A DNA stretch of 64,000 nt from positions 1 through 64,000 of the forward strand of contig CALSFV010000386.1 in the NCBI GenBank assembly GCA_943737045.1, read 5' to 3'. A model generated the notes under the pieces. It made no database searches, was not told the DNA's origin, and saw only the letters and a program-made list of their open reading frames with translations. The stretch comes from Parapristionchus giblindavisi (taxonomy: Eukaryota > Nematoda > Chromadorea > Rhabditida > Diplogasteridae). Below, one piece after another: positions 11,943 through 23,574 of the stretch; the stretch's first letter is position 1; the number at the start of each line of letters is the position of its first letter. The position numbers were made by a program, and so were the translations under genes.

Positions 11943-14744
11943 TTTATACGTATTCATAAATAAACAATGAAACGTGTGATGATGAAAGAGCAAAATGAAG
12001 TGATAAAACGATTACTCATTATGTCGCATTTTTTATATACCGTCGTAAGATTGCTGCTCCAGTTTTTTAGGGTTATATTGCAGTAAGTAGTGCGCAAAAA
12101 AAGTAACTTACTGTTACTTACTTTTTTGTTACTCTTGCTATTTCGTGTATTTATAGCGTAAAAGTAAGGAAAGAGTGAGTTACTTATTGCGCGCTACTTA
12201 CTGTAGTATTTCCCTGCAAAACCGGAGTGATCAAAGATCTAATATCGATTGATCTATTACTGACCTTTTATGGATTGATTTATCCCTTTGCAGCCAATCG
12301 CTCGGCTACGACGCTAGCAGCATCGCGGCGATGCAACAGTTGGCCGCCCAGCAGGGATATGCCGCCCTGAGTGGCGCCGGTGTTGATTACGGTATGCTCA
12401 TATGAATTATTGATTGATTGATTGATTTATTGATCGTTTGAGAGCTTGTCTATTTTTCAATAAAAATGGAGAAAAGTAATGCATCGCTACATTTGCCTTA
12501 CGTCGGACACGCGGCGGCAGAGGTTACGGCATAGGCACGTAAGGCAAATGTAACGATGCATCAGCCATTATGGTTAGATGGAAATATTGTTCTTTCTTTT
12601 AGCGCAATATATGCATTATTGATTGATTGATTGATTAATCATCATATATAGGAGAGTTTGTTTGTCTTTTTTCAATAAAAGAGTAAAAAGTAAGCCAAAC
12701 TATCATGGTTAGATGAAAATATCGTCTTCTTTTAGCGCAATACTACACTGCAGGTATGCTCAGTGGACAAGCGGGCGCTGGCGCCTACCCGGCGTCTTCA
12801 GAGTACGCGTCGCCCGACGGATTAGCAGCCGGAGGTGGGTACCATGTGCGCCGATGGGCCTAAGCCCCGCCCACTTTATGGTCTAGGCCACGCCCCCTTT
12901 ATTGAAATCCATAATAGTCTATTCGAAATTTGAAATTTGAAATCACATGACGCCTAATCAATAGTGTTAGTGTCTCTTAGCGTTTGCCGCGAATGTACAA
13001 AGCCATACTTTTGCATACTTGAGCGATAGTGATTTAGTAATTTATTTAATAAGATTAATAATAATAAGAATTTTGTTGCCCTATCGTTATTTATTTCAAT
13101 GAAGCATATCAGCCAATCAATATTTCACTTGCCTTCCTCTATTTCTCTATCTTGCCTCTTCTCGTTACGGTTTCTTATTCCCTCTTGTATTAGATATATT
13201 TGCAATATCGTTACCATTGTGCAATTATGATTGAAATTTGAATATTATTATGATTATAATTTGTAATATTGTCTAGGTATTGTTTCGTAGACCTCAAACA
13301 CTCACACATTTCAATTGTATGATCTCCTGAGCGTATCCAAGGTATTGTTGTTCTTTGTAAAGTTTCTTAAGAAACAATAAATACGAATGTTTTTTCGCAA
13401 CTTTTGTCGATTTTATTGAGTAATTAAGTTAATAATGATTACTTTTTCTTGTTATCCCTAACCCATAGAGCACTTCGTATATTAACGCACTCATATGTAA
13501 CCCATTATTTTTACATTTATATTTATTGATTCGGAACGGCTATAATTAATCCTGTTAGTGCATCTTTATTAATCCATCAATATCACTATTTTATTAATAT
13601 CGATCGATTTCGTACTCTTATCAACCCCCAACATGTGTTGTCTTTTCCTCATTCCGATCAATGATGAAAAATCGATAATCGATACCGACTACAGTATGCC
13701 GACTACTCCGTACGGGACCGTCATCACAACACAACTATTGATCGCCCTTTAGCATCTCACATTAACGATTGTCACTTGTTCTTGGCATTTCATCTTTCCT
13801 ATCGTATTCATTGATTGATAGGGCATGACCCATTGTTGTTTTTATTGATTAATTGATTGATCTCTTGCAAGTTGCCTACCGTATTCTGACTTACCGTACC
13901 CTGACCTGACCCACTACTTACCGTAACTCCCCCTACTCTCAAAGTCGTTGTCTTTTCATTGTTACCTCTCCTATCTATCCGTACCTTCATCTCTTGTTTA
14001 TCTTTAATTTCTCTTTTTTATTTTTGTTAGAGTTGGCAAGTTAGCGCACTCGTAACCTAATCAATAACGCCTCAATATCGATTAATACAAAAGTACAGTA
14101 ACATCTAAAGCATGATCGCACCAAATTTCGATCGGGCGCCTTTTCCTAATTACCATAATCACAACACTACATCCCACCGTTGTCCTTTCTATACAGTAAC
14201 CTAGGACGGCTACGGTATCGTACCCCTAAATGTGCTAATCAATAGTGGTCGTAAGTATCATAACTCTGCGCATCAAAGATTACCAATATCACTTGAGTAG
14301 CTAACCGCAAGTTTGAATGGCTGTACTACTGTAATAATTAAGTTATTTTGTCTTTATCGATTAGTTTTCTCATTTTCGTTTTATCTTCGCTCCAACCCGC
14401 TTATTTAGCAGCCTTCCAGGTTGGCTTAACCAATCGATAATCAAATGCGGTTACGTAATAATAATTTAAATAATCAATAATATCTCCGATTACTGTACCT
14501 GGTGGAATGTGAGAGCACCTTTTATATATGTGCGTATAATATTGATTATATTAATCAAGTCGTCAGTTGATATAATAATAATAATAATAACCATCTTTTT
14601 TCCACTTAAATATGGAATATATTATCTAATTAATCGATTATTAATTAATTAATTAATTATCTACTAACGCACGATTTCTTGGTAGGCGCGATGCTGCAAC
14701 GTCGAGTGCTAGGCAGCTCTCGCGACCACCCCTACAAGCAGTGA
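6656..14744 (+). CDS. asd-2: STAR-family KH RNA-binding protein, ASD-2/QKI homologue
   Basis: Exons: 6656-6755, 7376-7507, 7838-7971, 8381-8511, 8862-8967, 9123-9239, 10609-10681, 11132-11277, 11746-11900, 12294-12391, 12754-12834, 14696-14744; frame is continuous at every junction. Exons 2-3 encode QUA1 ([19 protein letters not shown]). Exons 4-5 encode the KH domain, including [18 protein letters not shown] and RGKPNWEHL. Exon 6 encodes QUA2 ([17 protein letters not shown]). A long Ala/Gln-rich tail follows, and the last exon ends DHPYKQ, like the QKI/HOW C-terminal HPYQR. The KH sequence is closer to ASD-2 than to GLD-1. In C. elegans, ASD-2 controls alternative splicing by binding CUAAC-type sites. 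The start is unresolved: exon 1 is open upstream of its only ATG (6728), so an upstream exon or trans-splicing is possible. Intron 10 and the 1.9-kb last intron suggest alternative C-termini. Confidence 0.93.
7236..7349. mobile_element. Foldback (MITE-like) element in asd-2 intron 1
   Basis: GGCACTACTTCATAATACC at the left end matches, in reverse complement, GTATTCTAAAAGTAGTGCC at the right end. A related element with the end GGCACTACTTCAGAACA lies at 39324-39466. It ends only 26 bases before the exon 2 acceptor. Confidence 0.7.
8620..10370. repeat. Four copies of a 55-65 bp dispersed repeat in asd-2 introns
   Basis: Copies at about 8625-8692, 9672-9730, 9988-10045 and 10308-10370 share CTGGCTCATGCATTCTTATG and GTGAAACATGAATGAA. 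The last three are spaced about 320 bp apart within the large intron 6, suggesting a tandem array that has since decayed. No coding frame is conserved. Confidence 0.75.
9248..9316. repeat. (AAT)n microsatellite
   Basis: About 22 uninterrupted AAT triplets just inside asd-2 intron 6, starting eight bases after the exon 6 donor. Shorter AAT runs occur at 11298-11325, 11905-11942, 14566-14590 and 17649-17672. Confidence 0.97.
12478..12563. repeat. Palindromic element in asd-2 intron 10
   Basis: TGCATCGCTACATTTGCCTT is followed about 35 bases later by its near-exact reverse complement AAGGCAAATGTAACGATGCA. Arms are about 28 bp. It would fold into a strong hairpin in the pre-mRNA between exons 10 and 11. 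Confidence 0.8.
14662..14668 (+). promoter_or_regulatory. Candidate STAR/QKI response element and branch site before last asd-2 exon
   Basis: TACTAAC lies 27 bases upstream of the last exon acceptor. It fits both a strong branch-point sequence and the ACUAAY core of the QKI/STAR response element. Immediately upstream (14641-14660) is a TTAA repeat supplying several UAAU half-sites, giving the known bipartite arrangement. Direct binding is inference. Confidence 0.4.
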
Positions 14745-17068
14745 TGACGTGAGGTTTGATCTTTGATCTTTGATCTTTGTAGTTTGCTCTCTTTCTCGAT
14801 TTATAGTGTTCGTAGATCTATCATAGTTATATTAGCACCTATTATATCGTAATATGTAGTATTACGACCAGAGAGTGTATGTCACTAACGCCTCGTATCT
14901 TGCAGGTTGTGCGTGCGTGCGGCCGACATATGCTATGATGAACGTCGTCTCGTAGTGTCGCACTCTCTGCACCATCGCACACCATCACACCAACTAATCT
15001 ATCGTAGTCTAGCCAGATTTAGAGTTATGCTCTCTCTCACACTATTATTTTGTTCCCTCTGATCCCATTGATTCGTTCGTTTCCTCACTCTCTGTGTGTG
15101 CGTGTGCGTGTGCCGTGCGTGCTGCGCCTTTTCCCAATTTGGTGCTAACCTCCCCAAGTCCTACTGTAAGTATTCCCGTCCCACCCCTCTTTTTGATCTA
15201 CCGTACACCGACCACACCAATTTTGTTCTCGCACAATACGGACACTTACCTAAGCGCTTCATTTTGCAAAGCTTTTTTGTCTTAAATTGCGAGCCAGTCA
15301 AAGTTATATACCTTAAGCATATAAGAAATATACGAAATACACGAAAGTGCCTTAGTCCCACCAAGCCCGACTACGTTCTACAGTAATCTCCTCATTAAAT
15401 CGATTCATTACCATTACCATCTCTCCCTGAGATTCACTCAATAGCTACCGTATCTCCTCACTTCATTCAGTGCATAATAGCCATGTTCCTGTTGTACTTG
15501 CTAAAATTTTATTGATTAGGTGCTTCTGACCCCACCCCTTTTACCCTTTTCTGTAAGAGCTGACAGAGTTATGTTTTGGCCGCAACGCGACCGCAGCGCG
15601 TCTCTGACTGTGTGCTCCCATCACCCTTTTCACGCTTCTCCCCCTATCACCAGGTGTCGACTGGCCCGTATTGTTGATCAATGTTCAGGCAACTTTGAAT
15701 ATACTGTAAGCTCCCATCTACCATAGCCCGTTTCCTAAAGTAACCTCCCTGGAGTATACTGTAGCCTATCATAGTCCTACAGTATCCTCCCCTGCATCCC
15801 CTCATACACTCATATACACATTTTGCTCATATAAAACCCCCATACAATTTTGGTCGCTACAAAAATGAGATTCATTGATTAAAAATCAATATTCATATAT
15901 TATTATTATTATTGTTCTATAACGGTATATCAGAGATGTGTATTTTTGTTTACTGTCGTCGTCCGAGACCCCACATGCTATGCTGGATCTTTAATAGTTA
16001 AGCCCCGCACCCTTTTTTCTGGACCATTTAATTTTTTTGATCTACCTTGATTTACATAGCTACACACACTGATAATTGTTCGTTCGACCGTCGTTGTCAA
16101 CTCACACCCAGTGCTGAATAAAGATAATTATATAATAATAATAATACTTTGTTATCCGCAAGGAACATTACACTTTAGGAAACGTACAAGTGGTTCAATA
16201 CACGTTAAGAAAACATGAACTTTTGTATTTCTGTATACCTTCCCTGAACATCGAAAAATAAGTTAAGTTAATGAAGTACATAAGATTGATGTAATTGAAT
16301 TGTATTTGAAATTAAACAGAAGAACAAGAATAGCATGATGGAGGTCTTTGCAAGAAGGATTATTTAATTCAAGAGAATAAAAAATATTGTAAATCTGTTG
16401 TTGGTTGATCAATGTCGGTTGATGATTGACACAATTATGTAGTTTAAATCTATCGTCATCGATGAGCTCAACCTACAATACGCTTCCTTTTCTAGATTGA
16501 AGAGGCGATATTCATTTTCTTAATCATTACCACAGCGTTCTCATGACTTTCAAAGCAAGAACGACCGCTCAACATACAAACTCTCTCGAATACAATGGTC
16601 TCTCCTTTTTCTTGCTTTGGAAGAAAAATGGCTTGGACCAGAATACTGTGATATATCCAAAACAGCAGAAAAACCCGAAGCAGCCATAATTGAGGGGGGG
16701 AGGCCAAAATATTATGTGCTGATAAGATAAACGCAATTGTAATTGTAATTTATGCTCACGCATGAACGATACATTCGAAACTGTGTGCATAATTATTGCA
16801 ACAAAAAAAATTGTTTTATTAAATGATCATTTTTCCGCCATCTGACCAGTTTGTGTCTAGAACTCTATGGAGCTCAAAACACTAACCTAACTATTGTAAA
16901 CTTTTTTTAAATTAGAAACCTCCAAAAAGATTTTTGCACATTGCTCGAGCTATCGCTAATGTTCACCATCTCTGAAATGTATAGTATACGAATAACGAAT
17001 TAAATAAAATCAATTTATCGTTACACATATTATGACAACGTAAAAATACAAAGTCACATGCGAAGAGA
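14745..17068 (+). other. asd-2 3' flank and intergenic region
   Basis: No convincing gene. AATAAA at 16117-16122 is a possible poly(A) signal for asd-2, which would give a 3' UTR of about 1.4 kb; other candidates may exist. The stretch has many TACTGTA and TACCGTA motifs, a TG-rich run at about 15092-15122, and short frames without recognisable content. Confidence 0.5.
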
Positions 17069-17368
17069 TTATCGGAGCCCACCTCCAATGATGGAACCAA
17101 GGAGACTCTGAATCAGGGAGCCCTCCATCGAGCGAACTGCGGTGTTCACGCCGCCAAAGCCTCCATTATATCCTCCATTTCCATTACCGTAACCGTTACC
17201 GTAACCGTTACCGTATCCGTTACCGTACCCGTTGCCGTATCCGTTACGGTATCCATTGTCGTTACCATAGTATCCACCATTATTATTGTTGTATCCGTCC
17301 CATTGTGCGCTCGTTACGCATATGAAGGCGGTGAGAATGATTAGACCGAGCACGTAGGACTGCATCAT
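17069..17368 (-). CDS. Small secreted Gly/Asn/Tyr-repeat protein
   Basis: A single-exon frame of 99 residues on the minus strand. Residues 1-21 (MMQSYVLGLIILTAFICVTS followed by A) form a clear signal peptide, with cleavage likely before QWDGY. Residues 22-70 are Asn/Gly/Tyr-rich and include about six near-perfect GYGN repeats (GYGNGYGNGYGN). A non-repetitive tail (AVRSMEGSLIQSLLGSIIGG) ends in LR. The layout resembles nematode glycine-rich secreted peptides of epidermis, including the GY-rich antimicrobial or structural kinds, but there is no dibasic processing site between repeats, which argues against a multi-peptide precursor. Two ATGs are adjacent at the start (17368 and 17365). The repeat is encoded by a 12-bp tandem unit (GTAACCGTTACC-like on the + strand) and may vary in copy number. 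The function is not established. Confidence 0.75.
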   Translation of the reverse strand: MMQSYVLGLIILTAFICVTSAQWDGYNNNNGGYYGNDNGYRNGYGNGYGNGYGNGYGNGYGNGNGGYNGGFGGVNTAVRSMEGSLIQSLLGSIIGGGLR

Positions 17369-19243
17369 CTGTAATTCCGGGGTTAGATTTGCGAGACGGA
17401 TACGTGTCCGTCAGCTCAAATTTTGGAGTGTGTTAGGTCTTGAGTGGAAAACCCTAATGGGTCATAAAATTTCCGTAAAATGTTACTGTTATTGACCGAT
17501 CGTTACGGCAATTTCTTACCGTATTCCAGTTGTTAATCAGAGTTTTCCACTTGCAACCCAACACACAAAATTGAGGTTAACGGACATGGACATATATATC
17601 TCGCAAGTGTAACACCGCATAAAGATGAAGTGAGGACCGATTAGAGCTAATAATAATAATAATAATAATAATTTATCTACGCCCGAGGCGCGACAGCAAT
17701 TAAGTGAACAACAATTGGTAATGTGGCATTACGATGGGAATGGAAGTAAAGATAAGAAGATATCATAGTAAAAGTGAATACAAGCGGGTTTGCAGTGATC
17801 ATGTATGAAACGGGATATATGCTGAACATCCTCACATGTTGCATCACTTCAGTGTGCGTGTCCGAGTAAATCATGTTTATTCCGTGCGGACCATACTGAC
17901 GAAATATATGATTAGTATTTTACTTGTAAAATTAGTAGGGTAACAAAAAGTGGTGCATTTTTTATAATAGCTGCAAAGTGTTGTTTAAATAGGGTCAACA
18001 AACATGAGAATGCAACTATTGTCGGTAAAGCAAAGAATCGAGTAAAAGAAAACAGAAAAATTTTGACCTATTATATTTGGTGCTTGATCTTACAGCCGAA
18101 ACCATGTGGACTCTGGATCAGACACACCGAATTCAGATTGAAGACATATAATAATAATAATAATAATAAATTTATCTGACCTCGGAGGGTATTTTTAAGA
18201 TTCATAATTAAGTGTTTGAAGAATATGGTAAATTCAGGAGGTAAGAAAGAAGGCTGCGATTACTTGATCGTAGCATACAATACTTATGAGTTACGAATAC
18301 AATACTTATGAGTTACGAACAAATATTGTGGTGGTTGTCAGATGCAGATACATGTTTGTGGCTATTGAAAAAAGATAGAAGTGCCGCTTCTGAGGACCCA
18401 TCAGCGCGCCCAGACTAATACTTATACTAATACTTTATTCATATCAAGTGATGACACTAGGTGAAGGGATGGGTGTTTTTCAATTCCTCCGTTGGTATCG
18501 ACCACCATCTCTCATCAATCTTCTTGAAGTCATCACGCCAGCGAACACGGGGTTGTCCTGGAGATCTACATTTGGCGTAGTCATGTGGTATCCACATACT
18601 GCATCTTCTAACCCATCTTTTGGAATCCATTTCTCTTATACCAATCGCCCAGACTAATCAATCGTTTGTGGCAATCATTGCCTCTCCGTTTGTGTTTGGT
18701 AAAGGATTTCATTGTATTGTGAAATTGAAATTCCGTATTATGATATTATGAAACGTACGTTATGAAATCGTTTAATCATGCAAATTAGATACAAACATTT
18801 GGCAATATTTTTATCACTCTGATGAAATAGATACATACAACCGACGAGTGGATGGAGAATTGCCTTTGTATTTTGTTTTCGATTTTTAATAATCCATTTA
18901 TGACAAAGATAACTTCTCGTGTGAATACGAAAATATACGAAGATAAGTATTGAAAGAACTCAGAAAAAAGTACAATTTTCATTGAATATACATACGAATT
19001 TTTAAAACGTAATTCAGGCCCTTCAACCTTAATTTAGTTTTCTTAAACATTGCTTTCTCTTTTTTTTAAAAATTTTTCGTTTATTTAATTTTTTCCAACG
19101 ATTTCTCATACTTTCCCGGTATGAATGAACATTATGATCTCCGAGCCATTCTAAGTCTATCGACGTTTTGTTTTGGATTATTTGATATTAAAAAATCCAG
19201 ACAATGAAATTAAACATGTAGAGGAAATGTAAAAAGGAAAAGA
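17369..19243. other. Intergenic region
   Basis: No supportable gene. Contents: an inverted repeat around 17420-17580 (arms near TTGAGTGGAAAACCC and GGGTTGCAAGTGGAAAACTC), AAT runs at 17649 and 18149, and a 21-bp direct duplication at about 18278-18318 (ATACAATACTTATGAGTTAC). The remainder is AT-rich sequence with short frames. Confidence 0.6.
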
Positions 19244-19924
19244 TTAAAATCCATCCATTTTGGGAAGACACCATCCTCTTTTATCTAAGCAATCTTCGTT
19301 GATGAAGCAGTCGATATTCTTATAGTGACAGTAAGTATTTGGATCGTAGCAACCGCCGTTCACGCAAACCGATGCGTGGACTGAAAAATAGAAAAAAATA
19401 TTTATTTTAAAATTTAGAAATCGCTTAACCATTTTTCATGCGAATATTATTTTGAATGAACTGTGAAGACAGAATCACAGCACAAATATCCCTATTGCTG
19501 TTTATTATATTATTTCTGTTATATTGAACCTTGATAAGTCATGCGATCTCACAATTTTGGCATTTTGGTCCACTGAAACCGATATCGCACATACACGTAT
19601 CGTCCACGATTCTTCCATTATTATTGCACAAATCGTCCCTCTCTGATAGTAGATCTGAAATTCGACTATTAATATATCTTTAAAAATTTTCAAAAATCAG
19701 GATAGAAGAGAAAAAGATTCGATATACTGTGCAAAACTAGGAGAGTCTTCTCTGTTTTCGTTTCTTTTCGTAACTATTTAGCATACTAAATGGAACTTCA
19801 ATTTAGATCAGCAATATTACTATTAATCACGATTATTATTAAATCAATTTTAACATTACTTACATGAAGAAATCGACAAATGGATGAGAAGCAGTGTACT
19901 GAATGAACAACGCAGGACTACCAT
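19244..19924 (-). CDS. Secreted half-EGF plus six-cysteine protein, member 1
   Basis: Three exons on the minus strand: 19864-19924, 19553-19654, 19244-19380, both introns phase 1, 99 residues. Exon 1 is a signal peptide (MVVLRCSFSTLLLIHLSISS). Exon 2 carries a half-EGF module, C-NNNG-x6-C-x-C-x3-GFSGPKC, matching the last four EGF cysteines with the first two absent. Exon 3 carries a six-cysteine module with spacing C-x4-C-x6-C-x6-C-x5-C-x6-C, ending CLDKRGWCLP. The ATG chosen opens the signal peptide and lies 61 bases from the donor, the same length as in the relatives at 41792 and 51656. It is presumably an extracellular protein rich in disulfides. No named family is recognised and no function is claimed. 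Confidence 0.85.
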
Positions 19925-20056
19925 TTCAAGAGAAGAAGAATTATAATGATCAGTCCCTTTACTTTCGTCGAATGATAGCTGAGTATAATAGTATTAATAA
20001 TAATTATTAATAATATATTTATCTTCTCTATACGGATCAAAAACGAGAAGATATAT

Positions 20057-20336
20057 ATTGACCGTATAAAATACACTTATTTATTTGGTACGAGAGTAGC
20101 CAATCACTCCCACAAGAAACTTTCTTGTTTTGCATGGCTCAGAAACTATGCCGATCTCTTCTATATATAATGTAGCGCGCGGCGAAGGTCAGCCGGGTTA
20201 GAGAGGGGCAGCGGAGAGACAATCGAGAGGCGGGGCGAGATGTAGAAGGCTACAACTCGCTCGCCTCTCGATTGTGACTTCCGTTCGTTAGCACCATTTG
20301 TCATTTTCTTGTGCAAGTACATTTTATACGCACAAT
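20057..20336. mobile_element. 280-bp inverted-repeat element, CCGTATAAAAT family
   Basis: The left end ATTGACCGTATAAAATACAC pairs with the right end, whose reverse complement is ATTGTGCGTATAAAATGTAC. The interior carries TTTGGTACGAGAGTAGCCAA near the left end and a GAGAGG-rich stretch. Related copies or fragments occur at 27151, 40145-40539, about 42890-43280, 48432-48653, 55342-55591, 59380-59754 and 60278-60822. No open frame, so it is non-autonomous. Confidence 0.75.
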
Positions 20337-20599
20337 AGTGGCATATGTATAATAATAATGGTGCGTTTAAATGAAAAACGGTACAGAGAGAGTAAATAAA
20401 ATAGGTGAATCGAAGATGAACATAAGCATATACAGTTGTATAAAACGTGAAGATTTAAGAATGGAGAAATGGGGTGTAAGGCAAGGATCTTATCATTTTT
20501 TTCGAAGGGTTATCATAATGATTGCCCGAGTGACAGGGCTCACTTTGACATCTTGCGTAACATTTTAAATTTTTAAATACGTAATATTTTAAATCTTTA

Positions 20600-20714
20600 A
20601 AAAGGCACATCCCGAGCTATTTTGAAACACTTTGCTCTGGCAAATAGAGCATTCTTTGTCTACAATAGAGCGAAATGCTAGAATGAGAGTAAATGTAGCT
20701 CGGGGTGTGTCCTA
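20600..20714. mobile_element. 115-bp palindromic MITE, GCACACCCCGAGCTAA family
   Basis: The ends read AGGCACATCCCGAGCTA and TAGCTCGGGGTGTGTCCT, with a CTCTGGCAAA core. Other copies of this family in the window: 11388-11496, 22464-22580, 26273-26398, 31083-31194, 34604-34722, 51470-51590, 55086-55201 and 58672-58800. Confidence 0.8.
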
Positions 20715-20812
20715 AACGACAACGGATTTCAACATAGACCACCGTCAGGTAACGTTTTGATGTTGCAATACAACAATGCTTGCTGACACAACGATTTCAC
20801 AACCAGCGTAAG

Positions 20813-21080
20813 CGATGATAAATTCTCATAATCAGGGGTGTCTTACACCCTAGAGTTGGCTATTTGGGGGTTGCGGGCCCGCAATTAATTGACTTTTCAT
20901 TGCTAGTGATTGCGGGCCCGCAATGATTTCTGTTCTCTCAAGCAAACAAGAGAGCGAAGGAAAATGAAGAGAACAGAAGAACGACCGATCACAAAAAGTG
21001 GCCAGATAGGAATAAAGTAGTCATTGCGGGCCCTATTGCCAACCCTATTGCACCCCTGACAATGAGAAATTCATTATCGT
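20813..21080. mobile_element. Inverted-repeat element with GCGGGCCCGC core repeats
   Basis: The left arm includes AATCAGGGGTGTCTTACACC and the right arm reads TTGCACCCCTGACAATGAG in the opposite sense. TTGCGGGCCCGCAAT occurs twice inside. Arms of about 60 bp; no coding capacity. Confidence 0.65.
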
Positions 21081-22463
21081 TTACGTTATCATTCTCATTA
21101 TCATTTTCCTTTTTATCATCGTTATTTGAACTGCATAATCTCTGCCTTCAAAACCAGCGCGACATCTGTCTTTTAGACTCGTCTACTGATGAGGCCCAAC
21201 GAACATGGAGCGGTTCGGGTGTCTAGAACCGGGTTCCGAAACTTCGGATCGCATTTGCCTTGCTTATAGTCTCCTTATCATTTCTTTTTTTATATTTGTT
21301 CACAGTCCTGAACAATTTCATCTTCCGTCTCTCTCATTATATCGCAAACTATCTAACACAATTGGTCATTCTCGCAATGATAAAAAAGTAATCCAGCCAA
21401 CCCGAGTCGATCGCGTACAACAGTATGTCAAAAAAAACTATACGAAATAGCGTATCATGCATCCATATTATCACCAACTCTCGTTATCCAAAATGTGGCA
21501 AGGACAATCATCTGACAATGAGCTCCATGGAACACTGGAAGGCAATATTAGTACAGTACAGCCAGGACGAGTTTTACACACGCGCGACGCTGTGTCATAT
21601 AAAGGCTCGCACTTGCGCGAATTGTGTATTTTCGTTACTTGTGAACATTTTTGTCTAATCGTGCCGCAGACGTATGTACGCAACTGTATTGCACGAGTCA
21701 TAAAATGTCTTATAGTGAGGAGGCTGCTCATTGTCATTTTTCTCAATACTTCACAACATTTGAAGTGAATTTGTTTATTCAGGCAAACGCATTACATCAT
21801 CATGTATTATCATCAAGTGAATTGGAAAATCGAGAACTTTTCGTTGTGTCTTATCAACGATTTCTCGCCTCTAAACCTCTACAGTTCTTATCTTCCCGGA
21901 GGTGATCTCGCGCCGCTAGAGAAGATGGTGATGAAATGAAATGGGGAAGTGCCTAAGAGATAAAAGCGATAATATTGATGACGATTTTTGGTAATTAAAC
22001 GGTCAATCCTTTTGAGTACATCTACTCCTTGCTCATTCTGACAATGAGAGTCATTGCTATTTAAATCATGTATGATTTATTAGTGAATCTATCGTAGTTG
22101 ATATTTACAATAAGACCTTCATAAGACCTAACAAGGGAGATTTTGGATATTTATATTTTAATAGGTATTATATCAGATATTATTATGTCATCGACTTTAG
22201 TAGAGCTGATTACAATTACAATACAATACTTTGAGCATATAGTATGCAGAGGGAGTCAAAGCAGGGGGCATCTTCATAAGTAATATCCTTCGGTCTCTGA
22301 GAGAATTCATTTCCATTCAAGAAAACGTCCGCATATGAAACAATTGATCCCCCTTAAACTATGCTTCTATCTCCCCCTGCACATTAAAGGTTCCGCCCAT
22401 TATCAACCTGGACAGTTTCTTCCTTTCTCATTTTGCATGTTTCTCACATTGTTGCCATCATGA

Positions 22464-22580
22464 AAGGCACACCCGAGGTAATTTTACTCTCCGCGTTGAC
22501 AATGCTCTCTCGTAGAGAAAGCGAGTGAAAGAGTGTGGCCAGAGCGGAGAGTTTCCAGTTAGCTTGGGGTGTCGTTTTAA
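22464..22580. mobile_element. 117-bp palindromic MITE copy
   Basis: Starts AAGGCACACCCGAGG and ends TTGGGGTGTCGTTTTAA. Same family as 20600-20714. Confidence 0.75.
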
Positions 22581-22749
22581 GAGTAGTTGACCATATCAGG
22601 ATCACTACTCGGACACTGCTCGGAAATACTTGTCCGATAAAGTTATTGGTTTAACCTTCATTAGTGTGTTTTAAATACGCGTAAACGTTTGAAAGAATAT
22701 TATTAAGATTTTACCGTTGAAGAGACCGTTGACAAAGGTTGACAAAGGT

Positions 22750-22935
22750 GTCTCTTTAAACACCTCTACAGTTCTTATCTCTCCAGAAGTCCTTAGTTAG
22801 TATCCCTACACCTATCTTCTTGCGAAGAGAGAGAATGCGAAACATATAAGGGCGATAACGATAAGAACTGTAGAGGTGTTTGAATAAAGCGATCGATCGT
22901 TGATAAGACGCAACGAAAATATTTTCGTTTTCGTA
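22750..22935. mobile_element. Inverted-repeat element, CACCTCTACAGTTCTTATC family
   Basis: ACACCTCTACAGTTCTTATC at the left pairs with GATAAGAACTGTAGAGGTGT in the right half. The segment TTGATAAGACGCAACGAAAA recurs in reverse orientation at about 21840-21870, and a diverged version lies at about 50046-50125. Confidence 0.65.
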
Positions 22936-23574
22936 AATGTTTTCACTTACCACTTCACGCACGACTTTGTGTGTCCCGAGTAACGGGTTGCACCTTTACT
23001 TTGTTTACCATTTCACTTTGTAATAATAATGCGCTTACTTTTTCGAAGAAACATTTTCAAATATTTTGTGATGTATGTATAAAAAGCGTGCAGCGGTGCG
23101 CATTTTCTGGTATTTCAAAACTTAAAGTCTACTTGAAGTACGCCACTGACTTAAAGATGGAGACCCTCGAGTTTTTCCGTAACAAGACTGTTCGGGTAGA
23201 ATGATAGAGATTTATTACACGAACCGAACGACATATTTTATATTGCGTGATGATATGTTTGAAGCTTGTTATGCGCATTGAAAGTAAAGAAAAGTTGTTC
23301 AGGCAAGTAGAGAGTGCAAGTAGAGAGATCCGATTTGCATACTTCCTCTCTCATTTTCTCATTATGCCTTACACCAATTACCATATAATATAAACAATAG
23401 CCAACATGCTTATCGTGGAGGGAGTCAGTAATGCCAACTCATGGGTCTCCTTCTATAAAGTTTACTTTAAGTAAACTTCAACTGAGTGACGTCACTTTTT
23501 CACTTTAAGTAGGCTTGCGTCTCACTTTAAGTATACTTACATTTCACTTGAAGTAAACTTACAAGTTTACTTAA

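Noticed and set aside
14207..14260. Alternative last exon of asd-2 (acceptor at CTATACAG or CCTAG with a GTAAGT donor at about 14250)
   Set aside because: Both acceptors lead to a quick stop in the required phase and no QKI-like terminus; too weak without transcripts.
21205..21905. Cluster of overlapping open frames
   Set aside because: No motif, and the 3' part is repeat sequence shared with 22750-22960.
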